Below are positions 31,996-42,691 of a stretch of DNA of 64,000 nucleotides, one piece after another. Made by a program: the position numbers and the translations under genes. The notes under the pieces were generated by a model. That model was not told the origin of the DNA. It worked only from the letters and a program-made list of their open reading frames with translations, and did no database searches. Each line of letters starts with the position of its first letter. The stretch's first letter is position 1. Source of the stretch: Mytilus californianus (taxonomy: Eukaryota; Mollusca; Bivalvia; Mytilida; Mytilidae); contig NW_026262701.1 of NCBI RefSeq assembly GCF_021869535.1, forward strand, positions 3,177,501 through 3,241,500, read 5' to 3'.

Positions 31996-33140
31996 TGAGA
32001 TCTGAACCCTTCCCCTTTTTCTCTAGCCAATGGTGAATAAACAAACACACAGCAAATTGCATAGTAAAACTCAGTTTAAAAGTAAGAGTCAGATGTTATA
32101 ATAGCTAACAGAAGAAAACTAAGCAAAATGACAATGATAAACAAATATTAACAGAGGGTTACAAGCAGTTACTGACATGCAAGCTCCAGACTGCAATTAA
32201 ACTGATTGAAAGTTATTTCTTCATCATGTGAAAATCAACCACAATCCCTACCGTTAGGGGTTTAGTATCAAGTCATCATAAATCATACAAGAAGAGCATA
32301 ACAAGTATCATGACAAAAACTGGTTTCAGAATAAATGTGATTACTTATGATGCAAAGACCTTATGAGTGAATCAATATTATTCCCCAAAAATACCCTTAT
32401 TCATGCAGCAACACTTTATCTTAACCAAAACTGAATATAACAGCATATGCAGTTATACAAAAATCAGAAATTCGTCAATATGAAACCCAGAAGTGGTTCT
32501 GTTCTGTATACATGTCTGTCAGTTCATATGCAATACAATACTCAATTCCCATCTCCTGCAAAACAAGTTTGATATTTTGTACCAGTTTTCAATGCACAGC
32601 TATAGCGTTGTTGATATTTAGCAACAAATTCCTCTCAAACCTTTGCTTAGAGTCTAGAACTTGAAGTGATCCTGGTGTGAGCTTTTTCTCTGTGTTAAAT
32701 GCCTCACTGTGGTTTTGTGTTTATTACTAAGAGCAGCAATAACAACCATTTCCTTTGCTTTGTTTTGTCATTTTTGTGTACATAGGGATTTATTTATGTC
32801 ATGAAGTAATACACTATATCAAATCTTTGTTATTTCAGATAACTCAAACTTGAGTTATCTGTTCATAATATTCATTTGTGTATAGTGAATAGTATCTGCA
32901 TTGAAAGTTAATTAGATGTGAAGAAATCTTCTTTATATCTGCAATCTTTTCTATTTACCTTAACTGCAGAGCATATTTAACTAAAACATACATGCAATTT
33001 TGTTAGAATGTATAAGTATCCTATTAAAATGAACTTAAAGGTGGGTGAATTTTAAACTGCATTACTCAGTATAGCATGTTCACCTGAAGACTAAGTTTCA
33101 GGAAACTCTTCATTTGTAGTTCCTCAGAAAATTGTAATGA
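31996..33140. other. No gene recognised
   Basis: AT-rich sequence without a supported frame, motif or repeat module. Confidence 0.45.
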
Positions 33141-33235
33141 ATTTGCATATTACAGACGGACATACAGATGGTAAAACAGTATAAAAATTCGTAAGGGTTC
33201 CGCGGAACCCAGTGTCTCGCCTACTTTTGCTGTTG
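33141..33235. repeat. Dispersed repeat piece with GGGTTCCGCGGAACCC palindrome
   Basis: TTACAGACGGACATACAGAT, then the perfect 16-bp palindrome GGGTTCCGCGGAACCC and AGTGTCTCGCCTACTTTTGC. I recall this motif as widespread in mussel DNA. It is not coding; the 74-codon minus ORF over it is not supported. Confidence 0.55.
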
Positions 33236-33449
33236 TCTATGTTTTCAGTGTGATAGGGAATGCACATAATAGATTTACAGTTTATGAAATAAAACGTTTG
33301 AAATGTATGAAAAAATTTATGCTTGTAAAAAATGAATAAAGTATGCAATAAAATCTATAGATTTATAAAAAAGAGTTGAAATATATATTTATTGAATGAA
33401 CAAATGATTAAGAAAATAATTTTTACATTGTTTGATGATTAACCCTTAA

Positions 33450-34145
33450 TTAAAACGACGACGGAATGTAGGATCGCTATGTCTCGATTTTGCGACAAAA
33501 GTCGGTCGCAAAATCGCAGGCTCAACAATATGGGAAAAAAATTATTAAAAATTTTCCTCTAGAAACTATCTTTTGATTGTAAAATGCTTCTGTCCAAGTT
33601 TGGCAAAAATCCGGGATGGTTTATGAATCTAATAAAATTTTAAATGCAGACTGTATGCAATGTTAACTGGAAGAAAAACTAAGTCCATTTATAAGTAATA
33701 TACGGAAAAACAGGAAATAAGTTTTTACAATATTTCCTTCTACATACTAGCTTTTGATCATAAACAAGCTTCTGTCCAAGTTTGGTGCAAATCCAGTATA
33801 GTTTAAGAAAGTAATTAAAATTTTTAAAACTTTAACCACAAAGTGAATGTAATGTTAACTGGCAGAAAAACTAAGTCCATTTATAAGTAAAATACAGAAA
33901 ACAGGATTTTTTTTTTACAAAATTTACTTCTGGTTACTATCTTATGACCATTAACAAGCGTCTGTCTAAGTTTGGTAGAAATCCAGGATAGTTTAAGAAA
34001 GTTATTAGAATTTGAAAAACTTTAACCACAGAGTGAATATTTGTGGACGCCGTCGACGACGCCGTCGACGACGACACCGACGACGGAATGTAGGATCGCT
34101 ATGTCTCGCTTTTGCGACAAAAGTCGCAGGCTCGACAAAAATCTA
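33450..34145 (+). repeat. ~190-bp tandem repeat bracketed by GTCGCAGGCTCGACAA modules
   Basis: Three diverged ~190-bp units (CTTCTGTCCAAGTTTGG at about 33586, 33771 and, diverged, 33960; TGTTAACTGG at 33661 and 33853). Both ends carry ACGACGGAATGTAGGATCGC, TATGTCTCG, TTTTGCGACAAAAGTCG and AGGCTC(A/G)ACAA (33456-33528 and 34075-34137). The right bracket is preceded by a GACGCCGTC-rich tract. The 75-codon plus ORF there is an artefact. Confidence 0.8.
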
Positions 34146-34454
34146 AATACTGATGTCCAACAGACTGATGAATGTCTGAAGGATGTTATTTGGTACGTCT
34201 ATGAACCTTTTCGATTTTTGAACATAAATGCCACAAAAAAGACCTTGTCATACCTTCTCCTTTCATGAAAAATGACTTAATCAATTATACTTCACATTAC
34301 AAGTTACATGAATTTGAGTTACTTTTTGAAAATATTTCAATACTAGTACTAAAAAACACATATTGTAACACGTCACCATAGTGAATTCTTACTGTTGTAC
34401 GTTTGTTTTTTCTACATTGGCTAGAGGTATAGGGGGAGGGTTGAGATTTCAAAA

Positions 34455-34745
34455 AAACATGTTTAACCCCGCCGCATTTTTGCGCCTGTCCCAAGTCAGG
34501 AGCCTCTGGCCTTTGTTAGTCTTGTATCTTTTTTAATTTTAGTTTCTTGTGTATAATTTGGAGTTTAGTATGACGTCCATTATCACTGAACTAGTATACA
34601 TATTTGTTTAGGGGCCAGCTGAAGGACGCCTCCGGGTGCGGGAGTTTCTCGCTGCATTGAAGACCCATTGGTGGCCTTCGGCTGTTGTCTGCTCTATGTT
34701 CGGGTTGTTGTCTCTTTGACACATTCCCCATTTCCATTCTCAATT
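34455..34745 (+). repeat. Dispersed repeat family E, near full length
   Basis: TTTAACCCCGCCGCATTTTT, GCGCCTGTCCCAAGTCAGGA, TATGACGTCCATTATCACTG, GGGGCCAGCTGAAGGACGCC, and TGTCTCTTTGACACATTCCC then CATTTCCATTCTC. It is the best-preserved forward copy. Confidence 0.9.
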
Positions 34746-35529
34746 TTACATTATTCCTGACAATTGTAGTATGGTGACTATATTTGTTGACAATTTAAAT
34801 ACATGGTCTGCTCATCGAAATTGATTTTTTTCGTACTGAATAAAATAAGATGAGGATCTCAAATGTTTAATTTTCTTTCTTTTTTCTACTGCAATAACTT
34901 CCATTGCAAGTACAATAAAAAAAAATTCTCAAGAATGAACAGCATGAAAGAATTACAAAATGTTTTTTCTATCTCTTTCAATTTGATGCTTTTAATCACT
35001 GTTTTCCTCAGTCTGTTTCAATGTCATTTTCACTCCTCTTCCAATGCATGTGATATATATCTTTGCCAACTTGTATCATAAAAGGGAAAAGTGCATAATA
35101 ACACGGTTCAGATTTCAATGTTATCATTTTTTCCAAGTCCAATAATTAGATCAAATATAGGTCAACCATAACATAATGTGTACAACATACATGCATTGCT
35201 ACAGGTGGTATTACGTAAGCACAAGGTTCATGTTATAGATTGAGAAAAAACCTTCTTAAAAACTGATCTAATACGATTTTGAGAAGAAATTTAGCGCCCC
35301 AAGTCTGGGTTGGCAAATTTCCATGTTTTCTATATGGGCTGCACTCTGACATCCCACAACCAAAGCAAGTTCTAAAAAGGCTGTCAGACATCAGAGCTGT
35401 ATTGAACTTACTGGTACTATGTTTATTTATTTTGAATTTTATAATCTTTCATTGTCTTTCATGTCACTTATACCTAAGACTTTGGGTTAAGTGCTTTTCG
35501 AAAAGGAAATACATCTTTATGAGAAAAGT
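34746..35529. other. No gene recognised
   Basis: ORFs at 34863-35081 and 35279-35539 lack domains or splice context. Nothing else was seen. Confidence 0.4.
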
Positions 35530-35680
35530 GAAGGTATGAACGAAGAAAATCATCATGCATAATCCTCGGGGAATACAAAATTGACAAAAATACATCATCA
35601 CTTAGAATCATGAAGGAACACAGGAACAAAAAATCATCGTTTTGAGTCCTGATAGAGAAAATACGTTAACGAAAAAATCA
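35530..35680 (+). repeat. Outlying units of the 24-26.6 kb array family
   Basis: ATGCATAATCCTCGGGGAAT, ATCATCACTTAGAATCATGA and GTCCTGATAGAGAAAATACG follow the degenerate array pattern, about 9 kb from its main block. Confidence 0.6.
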
Positions 35681-35817
35681 AAAGTTACACGACAGCTACG
35701 AAAAACGTTAACATTTTAAGCCAATAGTGAAAATATTTAAAAACATAGCATAACAAACTATCACCAAAACCTGAGCTCATGGATATATTTAACATATTTT
35801 ACTTATAATACGAGCTT

Positions 35818-35912
35818 ATATGAAATGAAAGCAAGTGACACTCACATTTAGCATAACGCGCAAGCGCTTCTTGCTAAAAATTGGATAGTAACTTGCTTTC
35901 ATTTTTTATAAA
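35818..35912. repeat. Imperfect foldback
   Basis: ATGAAATGAAAGCAAGT near 35820 pairs with ACTTGCTTTCATTTT near 35891; TTTAGCA pairs with TGCTAAA inside. A GCGCAAGCGC palindrome sits in the loop. MITE-like; no target duplication could be fixed. Confidence 0.6.
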
Positions 35913-36244
35913 TTTTCGATATAAAAAAAAATGGTAATCACATTTTGAATCTGAAAGTAATCATTTAAACACCAAAACTTCGGCAGAAAATATCAACTGA
36001 GATGAAAGAAGTATCATTCCACGTGAAATCAATTGTAATACATCAAATAGCAGAAAATAGCATATGAAGATGTCAATGTCAAAGAAGATAGCTCGTAAAA
36101 TATTTAGCAAATTTCAATTATTATTGTACATGTAAATTAAAAAGATTATAAGTTATTGTAATATGTTGTATTCACATTTTAAGATATACATGCAGTCAAC
36201 TACTTTTTTTTGATAATTATATGTCATGTCGTATACCAGAAAAT

Positions 36245-36420
36245 GTCTTTTTTTACCATACCACAAATAACCAATGAATTTGTACTCCATCAGTTAATCA
36301 CACTTGATGAGTCAAAAGCAACAGGTCTTGATAATATCAGTGCAAAGTTTTAAAAATGTCATCACATAAAATCCTAGAGTGACACGTAAAAACTCATTTG
36401 ATGAATTTTCTAAACAAGTA
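36245..36420 (+). pseudogene. LINE RT fragment
   Basis: The plus frame reads FFTIPQITNEFVLHQLITLD, ESKATGLDNISAKF, a stop, then KMSSHKILE. The motif SKATGLDNISAKF is RT block 1-2 of CR1/Jockey-like LINEs (compare KATGIDDIPAEVL at 8.3 kb). Only ~50 codons remain. Confidence 0.7.
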
Positions 36421-36439
36421 TAATCTGTTGTATGTCATG

Positions 36440-36665
36440 CAATCAGGGGTCTGTTGTTCAACTTGTGATTAAACTAACCATATGATTAATTTTAACGAGT
36501 CGTTTAAAGTTAATCGCATGATTAGTAAATACAATGATTAAATTGCGTTGTTCAACTTATTTTAATCATTGTATTTACTAATCACTGTATTAATTTTTAA
36601 TCATATGATTAAGTTTGGGTAGTTAGCAAGTGTTTCCCACAATGCATTGTAAATCAGGGCCTATA
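36440..36665. mobile_element. Foldback element with nested palindromes
   Basis: A 19-bp perfect stem (AGTAAATACAATGATTAAA paired with its complement) lies around a ~17-bp loop near 36521-36577. Outside it, two copies of (T/C)ATATGATTAA occur in opposed context, and GTTGTTCAACTT recurs at 36452 and 36549. The direct octamer AATCAGGG flanks the region (36443 and 36653) and might be a target duplication, though the ends just inside do not form matching terminal repeats. Confidence 0.6.
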
Positions 36666-37129
36666 TAACTTCCCTTTCTGCTTAAAGTTATAACATTCTT
36701 CTTTTAACCAGTTTTTGGGTGCCAATAATTATTGAATAAATATCTTATAACATGTTCATACTTTTTATGGAAACATATTCATATTTTAGATTTCCAGTTC
36801 AAAATGAAATGTGCTTGAATGGAAAAATAATTTCAGTGAATGCAGAAAGGACCATTTGTTTATCATGAAAATAGTTTAGGGTATATTTTGTAATAATCAA
36901 CATTTGCATTTCACTTTAAATTATGACTAGGGCTAGAGTTTGTCATTTGTTTGTTCATAAATCTTGGTATCTGGTCATGCAGTTGGTCGAAAAAAATGTT
37001 TCAATCATTGATGAAATAGTTTTATCATGCAGCATGTCGACTGTTCTAACTCGGAAACAATGTCAGTGATTGTCTTCGGTCCTCAATAAAAATGCGTCAT
37101 TCATGGCCATGATTTTCATGGAATTTGAT

Positions 37130-37978
37130 AGTCCAAATAATTACGACATCTTGAAAGGCTATTATATTTTTTTCTTTGACGCCTTACATCGACGTCATAA
37201 CGCCGAACTCATATTTTCAGTTGGACTTTGAGAAGGAATTTACAGCTTTATAAAAACGTTTAGCTGATTTATCCTAAAGATGCTTCATTTTGGGAGTATA
37301 ACATATATTTTTGAACCAAACTCGGTAAAATTTGACGGGTCTAAATTTCCGGATAATATAAAACAAAGGATCCGGAAATTCGGGTCTGTCAAATTTTACC
37401 GAGTTTGGTGCAAAAATTATTTTATAATCTCCTAAAAAGAAATCAGATAAACGTTTTAAAAAAAGCAGTCGACAAGTTCCCGCCTCGGATGGAATTGTTA
37501 CTTGATTTATTATTACTGTAGGGATTAATTGGAAATATTTTGCACAAACAAATACATAAAAGGTAAGAATTTTTATATATGTGTCACCGCCGTCGTATTT
37601 ATGTGTATAATTAAATGTTGATTTGTCATTCATCAGTTCATTTATTTCATTCATTCCATTTTCTGTTTCATCATACTCATTATGACGTTTGACTGAGACT
37701 GACGACATTTCTAATACACGTCACTGCACAATTTCATATACACGTCACTACACACCTGAACGATTTAAATAGAATAAAATATAGTTGCACGCACGCGGGA
37801 AAATAAATGTACGCCTTATATATATAGATATTTAGTATTTCATTAACTGAATAACTGCCTTTCTGTGTGGATGCTTAAATGCTAAAGCAATATTTGCAGT
37901 TAATAAACGTGGAATCAAAGTCACTGTCTGATATTAGCCATCACGATAATTTGGTGTATGTCCGGTTCACTGTGACAA
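37130..37978 (-). repeat. Left arm of a large inverted repeat
   Basis: Positions 37590-37978 are the reverse complement of 48229-48617 with no mismatch found by eye over 389 bp. Farther out similarity continues only in patches (37130-37230 against 48690-48800; CTCAAAGTCCAAC, GGCGTCAAAG, ATAATTATTT). An extra ~350 bp in this arm includes a palindrome (37315-37411). The arm carries, pointing outward on the minus strand, ATG (37708) and 40 codons beginning MSSVSVKRHNEYDETENGMN, shared exactly with the other arm. The 144-codon ORF here is that shared start plus unshared sequence and is not trusted beyond residue 40. Confidence 0.9.
37315..37411. mobile_element. 97-bp perfect-stem palindrome (tiny MITE-like)
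   Basis: ACCAAACTCGGTAAAATTTG ... GTCTAAATTTCCGGAT on the left pairs with ATCCGGAAATTCGGGTC ... CAAATTTTACCGAGTTTGGT on the right, separated by about 15 bp. Stems are about 40 bp with few mismatches. It is present only in the left inverted-repeat arm, so it probably inserted after the arms arose. Confidence 0.8.
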
Positions 37979-38617
37979 CTTCCATATGACGTGCCCATGA
38001 GGCACTCAATGCCTGAGTAGGATGTACTCCATCAACTAACATTGAATAAATATAACGAATTTTACTTTTACACCTCTTATGAACAAAAGCGTGTAAGAAA
38101 GGGGTTACAACACCATTTTCTAAGTTCTTCTGTACAATATATGTATTCACTGAGTGTAAATTATATTTAATTGTTCCTGCATTCTCTCGTAATCAGACTC
38201 ATATTTCAGGCGGACAGTTTTACCAATGAATTTCCTGTTAGTGTTCCATTTCTGGAAACTCATTGTTGTTATAGTTGCGAAAACAACTTTACATCCTATA
38301 TTTTTCATACGTTTCTCAACATCTGACATAGCTTCTTGTATAAGTGCAACATGATCATTCTCTAAATAAAGATATGATTCTTCATATTTTTCGTTCTTGA
38401 TACGCACCAAAGAACATATATCTGGAATCCCGGCAACAAAATATACTATCTTAGGATGAACGATATTATGAAGTCGCTTTTCAGCCAGACTACACAACCT
38501 ATCATAAGTACCACCAGGAATAATGTTAACCTGCTTACAATCTACCTGACTCATGCTACTACCACGACTTGACGCAAAAATATAAGAACTACTATACATA
38601 CCTGGAATGTAAAACAA
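37941..38617 (-). pseudogene. SGNH/GDSL-hydrolase-like ORF (two frames)
   Basis: Two overlapping minus frames (38617-38147 and 38150-37941) together give about 220 residues. Possible SGNH landmarks: SSRGSSMSQ (block I position), VAGIPDI (GxND-like block III), and DGVHPTQALSASWARHM with the DxxH pair of block V. Between them is a basic YVFFATITT-type beta strand region (KVVFATITTMSFQKWN). The block I Ser is present but GDS is not canonical, so activity is doubtful. Frames change near 38148, probably a 1-base indel. The 3' end runs into the inverted-repeat arm. SGNH domains are known in some retroelements (Ngaro, CR1), which fits its place just downstream of the pol of this element and in the same orientation. 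The first codons follow an acceptor-like TTTTACATTCCAG. Confidence 0.5.
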
Positions 38618-38794
38618 TACTATGTACTAACACTGTTAAAATATCAAACTTTCCGATCGACCTCTCAATATGCTCAGATGGCCACCGCCTCTCTGTGCAA
38701 ACCAAGATTATCGAGCAAAAAATTTCAAAGAAAACAGCAATATACAAGGAAATGTAAAAACAAAAATAAACAAAAATAAGTACTTTGAATTTCC

Positions 38795-39310
38795 CTAAAA
38801 ATACAAATAATCACCATAGCGATCTGGCTTCCTAGACTGTCTAGATGTGCGACGTAAAACCGGTTCATTGAACTGTTCCACAGGTACATGTGTACTTTCT
38901 AGAACGCTACTTACCTCGTTGGAAATATCTGAATTCGGAGTAATTAATGAGGATTGCTCATGCGTTAATCTACTACTAGTATTAAGTGTCTCATCAATAT
39001 GTCGACTCGAGAGACCCGTATGTGTTCCATATGTAGAACTTGCATTACCTGTTCCATTACTCAAATTTTGAATATCTGAGTCATGAGTTTGATTCCATTG
39101 GGATCCCGAAGCTATTGGACTCAATGGACTAAACTCTTCAGCCGAGGGATTTAGAGAACTACTTGGTATGGCCTTGTACTGACCCGGTTGTACAAAAGGC
39201 AATGAAGCATAATCAGAATCGGGCTCATCTGAATACTCATGAATACTTCCTGTACATTCCGTATCTTTTACAGATTCTACAATCTGTGACTCATCGTCGA
39301 CTCTATTGGA
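38795..39310 (-). pseudogene. Pol C-terminal tail
   Basis: About 165 codons, Ser/Thr/Asn-rich and probably disordered, in a frame shifted from integrase (shift near 39310-39330). It ends with a basic RRTSRQSRKPDRYGDYLYF stretch, a typical polyprotein end in Ty3-like elements after the GPY/F region. No envelope-like membrane protein follows. Confidence 0.7.
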
Positions 39311-40404
39311 TTCACTTGTGCCATACTATTTCTTTCTTTCTTACTATGATATACCAACTCTTCGGTTGGCAAAGAATAAATGGGTAACAGTAGATTCCTA
39401 TGCACTGTCTTAGTCTTCGACTTACTTTTTCCATACTCAGGTTTTATCACATAAACGGGGATATTTGTATCAGGTTGAGATACTACAATGAAAGGCTCTC
39501 TATTCCAACGGTTTGCTAGCTTTTGTCTACCTTTTATATGTATGTTCTTGAGAAGAACTCTATCTCCCTTCTTCAAAACTGAATTTCTCACCTTTAAATC
39601 ATACCTGGTTTTATGTCTCCTGCTAGCTTTCTCTGCAACTTTTGCCGCTGTCTTGTAAGCATACTGAAATCTCTTTTCTAACTGACTAGCATACGATTCA
39701 TGACTCTTACCTTGAGATACGTCTCTATCAACGCCTAGGAAAGCGTCGATCGGGAGACGAGGATGCCACCCAAACATTAAAAAATGAGGGCTGTATCCCG
39801 TACTCTCGTGCTTTGTAGCATTATAGGCATGTACTAAAGGTGGGACGTAACTCTTCCAATCTGACTTTTGTTCGTCGTTCAAGGTTCCAAGCATGCTTAA
39901 AAGTGTGGAGTTAAACCTTTCGCACTGACCGTTTCCACTTGGGTGAGCTGGGGTTGTCCTTGATTTCTTTATACCGGCAATTTTACATAGCTCACTAATG
40001 ACTCTAGACTCAAAGTTTCTGCCTTGGTCGCTATGTATACGTGCGGGAAAGGAATAATGTTGAATGAAGAACTCCCAAAGGCATCTAGCCGTAGTCTGGG
40101 CTGTCTGATTCCGTGTAGGAATTGCCTGGGCATACCTTGTAAAATGATCAGTTATCACGAGTATATTTTCATAACCTCCCTTTGATTGTTCTAAACAGAG
40201 AAAATCTATACAAATTATCTCCAATGGTTGACTTGTCTCTATACTTACTAGTTCAGCAAATCTACTACTCTTAGTTTTCCTTAGTATGCAGTTGGGACAA
40301 GTCGCCACCTTACCTTCTACGTCCTTATTTATTCCAGGCCAATAAAATCTGGAATTGACAAGATATAGAGTACGATCTCTGCCTTGGTGACCAGCATCGT
40401 CATG
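39277..40404 (-). pseudogene. Integrase domain
   Basis: Same frame as RT-RNase H, separated by one TAA (40405-40407). The zinc-binding HHCC region spans the stop (HDDAGHQGRDRT, then CPNC). The catalytic core shows DFLCLEQSKGG (first Asp), HSDQGRNFES (second Asp) and PAHPSGNGQCERFN (Glu), so the DDE residues are present. Downstream are HPRLPIDAFLGV and a GPY/F-like region (LKKGDRVLLKNIHIKGRQK, then NRWNREPFIV). A DDE integrase excludes tyrosine-recombinase (DIRS/Ngaro) identity for the pol. Confidence 0.9.
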
Positions 40405-42222
40405 TTAACCTCTCAAAGCAATATCCCTGTAAGCAGCTGGTAAAATAAGCTGATATATAGTCTCATTGTTAATTTTACTTACCCTATAGAGGACTTCTTT
40501 CTTAATTACTAATTTATCCCAGTCGTAAAGTAACTTACGTGTACCTAAAGGTTGCTTACCAATTTCTCTCTTCGTAGGTTTATGTCCTGTTCTTTTTAAT
40601 TCAAGTGCCCTCGCTATATCTTCGTCTTTCTTCTGCTCTACAATGCAAGAAATGTCTGAAAAGGTATCTAGCTCGGGGTCATCCTTATCGACTATACCTT
40701 CTAGAGTTTGAGACATACAAATGCTCTCAGCGGGTGGACAGCTGGACGAAACTAAAATAGCCTCGCATATAGTTTTAACAGCATCGCTAAATAATTCCTG
40801 ATGGTCATAATCAATCCTTGACAAACTGTGGGCGTCAACGTTCGACTTACCACTCCTATATACCAAACTAAAATCATAATCTGCTAACTCTGCTATCCAT
40901 CTCTGTGATGATGCGTCTAATTTTGCTTTACCCAAGACATAAGTAAATGGAGGATTATTATCCGTGCGGACTTCAAACTTATTTCCATAAAGATAGTCTC
41001 GAAATTTATCAGTAACCGCCCATTTCAAAGTGAGAAACTCTCGTTTATGGGCCGGATACAACTTCTCCGCAGCACGTAGCGCTCTACTAGCATATGCTAT
41101 TACCCTTTCGATACCATTCTGGCGTTGATAGAGTATGGCGCCTAATCCATCACCACTATCGTCTATATTCAAAATGAATGGTAGACTATAATCGGCAAAA
41201 GCCAGAATAGGTGGACTAGTCAATACCTCTATCAGCTTTTCTCTGGCAGCTTGCTGTTCATCGCCCCATTTCCACTTCGTTGGCTTGGGTTTATTCTTCT
41301 TCTTATATTTCTGTTTCTTGTTTGTTTGGTGTCCTACCAGAAGATCATTAAGTGGTCTTACTATTTTAGCATAATCTCGTACGAACTTCCTGTAATAGGA
41401 TGTGAATCCTAAAAATCGTCTGAGACCTCTGACATTCTTTATTTCTGGCCAGTTTCGTACCGCTTTTACCTTTTCTTGGTCTGTTTTAATTCCCTCTTCA
41501 GAGACAATAAATCCCAGGTATTTAATTTCTCTCCTAAAGAACTCGCACTTACTTCCTTTTAGTCTTAGGCCATGCTTCTTTAATCTACTGAATACAGACT
41601 CTAGTCTTTTCATATGCTCTTCAGCTGTCTTAGAAAAAATCACTATATCATCCAGATATATTAGGCATTCTCTCAGGTGTAACTCACCCATGCATCTCTC
41701 CACGAGACGCTGAAATGTCGCACAAGCATTGGTTAACCCAAAAGCTAGCCTGTTACACTCATAAAAACCTAGAGGACCGAGACTAAATGCAGTCTTATAA
41801 CGATCAGACTCTTTAAGGTTACACTGCCAATAGGCCGACCTAAGGTCAATTTTACTAAAATACTTACTTCCGGTCAGACAATCTAGTGTCTCATCTATGC
41901 GTGGAAGACTTTGGGCATCACGAATAGTCTTCTTGTTCAATTTCCTTAAATCAAGACAGAATCGAAGACTTCCATCTGGTTTCCTCACAAGTACAACTTT
42001 GGAAGAGTAGGGACTAGAAGATTATCTTATGGCCCCTGCTTCCAACATTTCCTTCAAATGTTCACGGACCTCTTCGTACAATGACGTAGGTATGCGTCGA
42101 TATGGTTCCTTAAAAGGAATGTTGTCTGTTAATTTAATCTCATGTTTCACTAATGTAGTGAACCCTAGATCCGTTGGTCCTGTAGAAAAGATCGACTTCC
42201 ACTTAGTTAACAAACCTTTTAA
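40405..42222 (-). pseudogene. Reverse transcriptase and RNase H
   Basis: The RT palm runs from a KEPYRRIPTSLYEEVREHLK lead-in through RKPDGSLRFCLDLRKLNKKT, FSKIDLRSAYWQ, LAFGLTNACATFQRLV and the catalytic YLDD in ECLIYLDDIVIFSKTAEEH. Connection: FLGFTSYYRKFVRDYAKI. RNase H: FILNIDDSGDGLGAILYQ, EREFLTL-type Glu site (KREFLTLKWAV), and TDNNPPFTYVL with the third Asp. A Lys-rich insert (KKQKYKKKNKPKPTKWKW) lies at the RT/RH joint. One TAA at 42022-42024 cuts off the first ~65 codons. Most of the frame (527 codons) is still open, so decay is modest. Confidence 0.93.
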
Positions 42223-42691
42223 TTATACTTTTGTACTGTCAGGCAAGTCCTCTCTGACATTAATACCAAGTTCTTCAAGACTCTCCTTACCTCCATTAAT
42301 TGTCTCACTATCTGACAATGTATGTTCATCAAAACCATCACGTACAACAGTAACTCCACTTAACTCACAAAGGACTGTTTTAGGTTTGATAACAACAGGC
42401 TTTGCTGTTATATTACAAATCCTAACAGGTACCCTCTGTTTACCGCTACCTTTGACTGATACTACTCTGGGACAGACAACCACCTGATCTGACAACTCAC
42501 TCAAAAAAGAGCGGTTCTCGGTTACTAAAGTCTCAGTATTTGCGTCACTTTTTAGCTTCACTATTCCAGATATGGTCATTACTGATGAAGGAAACAGTTT
42601 AAACGGGCGTTTATTGGAAGAACGCACCACTCCTGAACTGTTATCCTGTATAGACGAAAAGGCAACATCCCACTGTTTTGGTATCGAAATA
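42223..42691 (-). pseudogene. Pol linker between protease and RT
   Basis: About 155 codons continuing the pol frame after the inserted element: a beta-rich region (GIVKLKSDANTETLV, VRICNITAKPVVIKPKTVLC) typical of the segment between protease and RT in Ty3-like elements. It ends at TAA 42223-42225. The frame at the insertion edge is in the same register as the protease side. Confidence 0.7.

Noticed and set aside
33456-34140. GACGACGAC-rich tract as a coding Asp repeat
   Set aside because: It belongs to a dispersed repeat module seen twice at this locus, with no reading frame kept between the copies.
37274-37708. 144-codon ORF as a host gene
   Set aside because: Only the first 40 codons are shared by the other arm; the rest runs through a foldback insertion.
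41402-42487. Plus-strand ORFs of 103 and 152 codons
   Set aside because: They are antisense shadows of the RT frame and linker.
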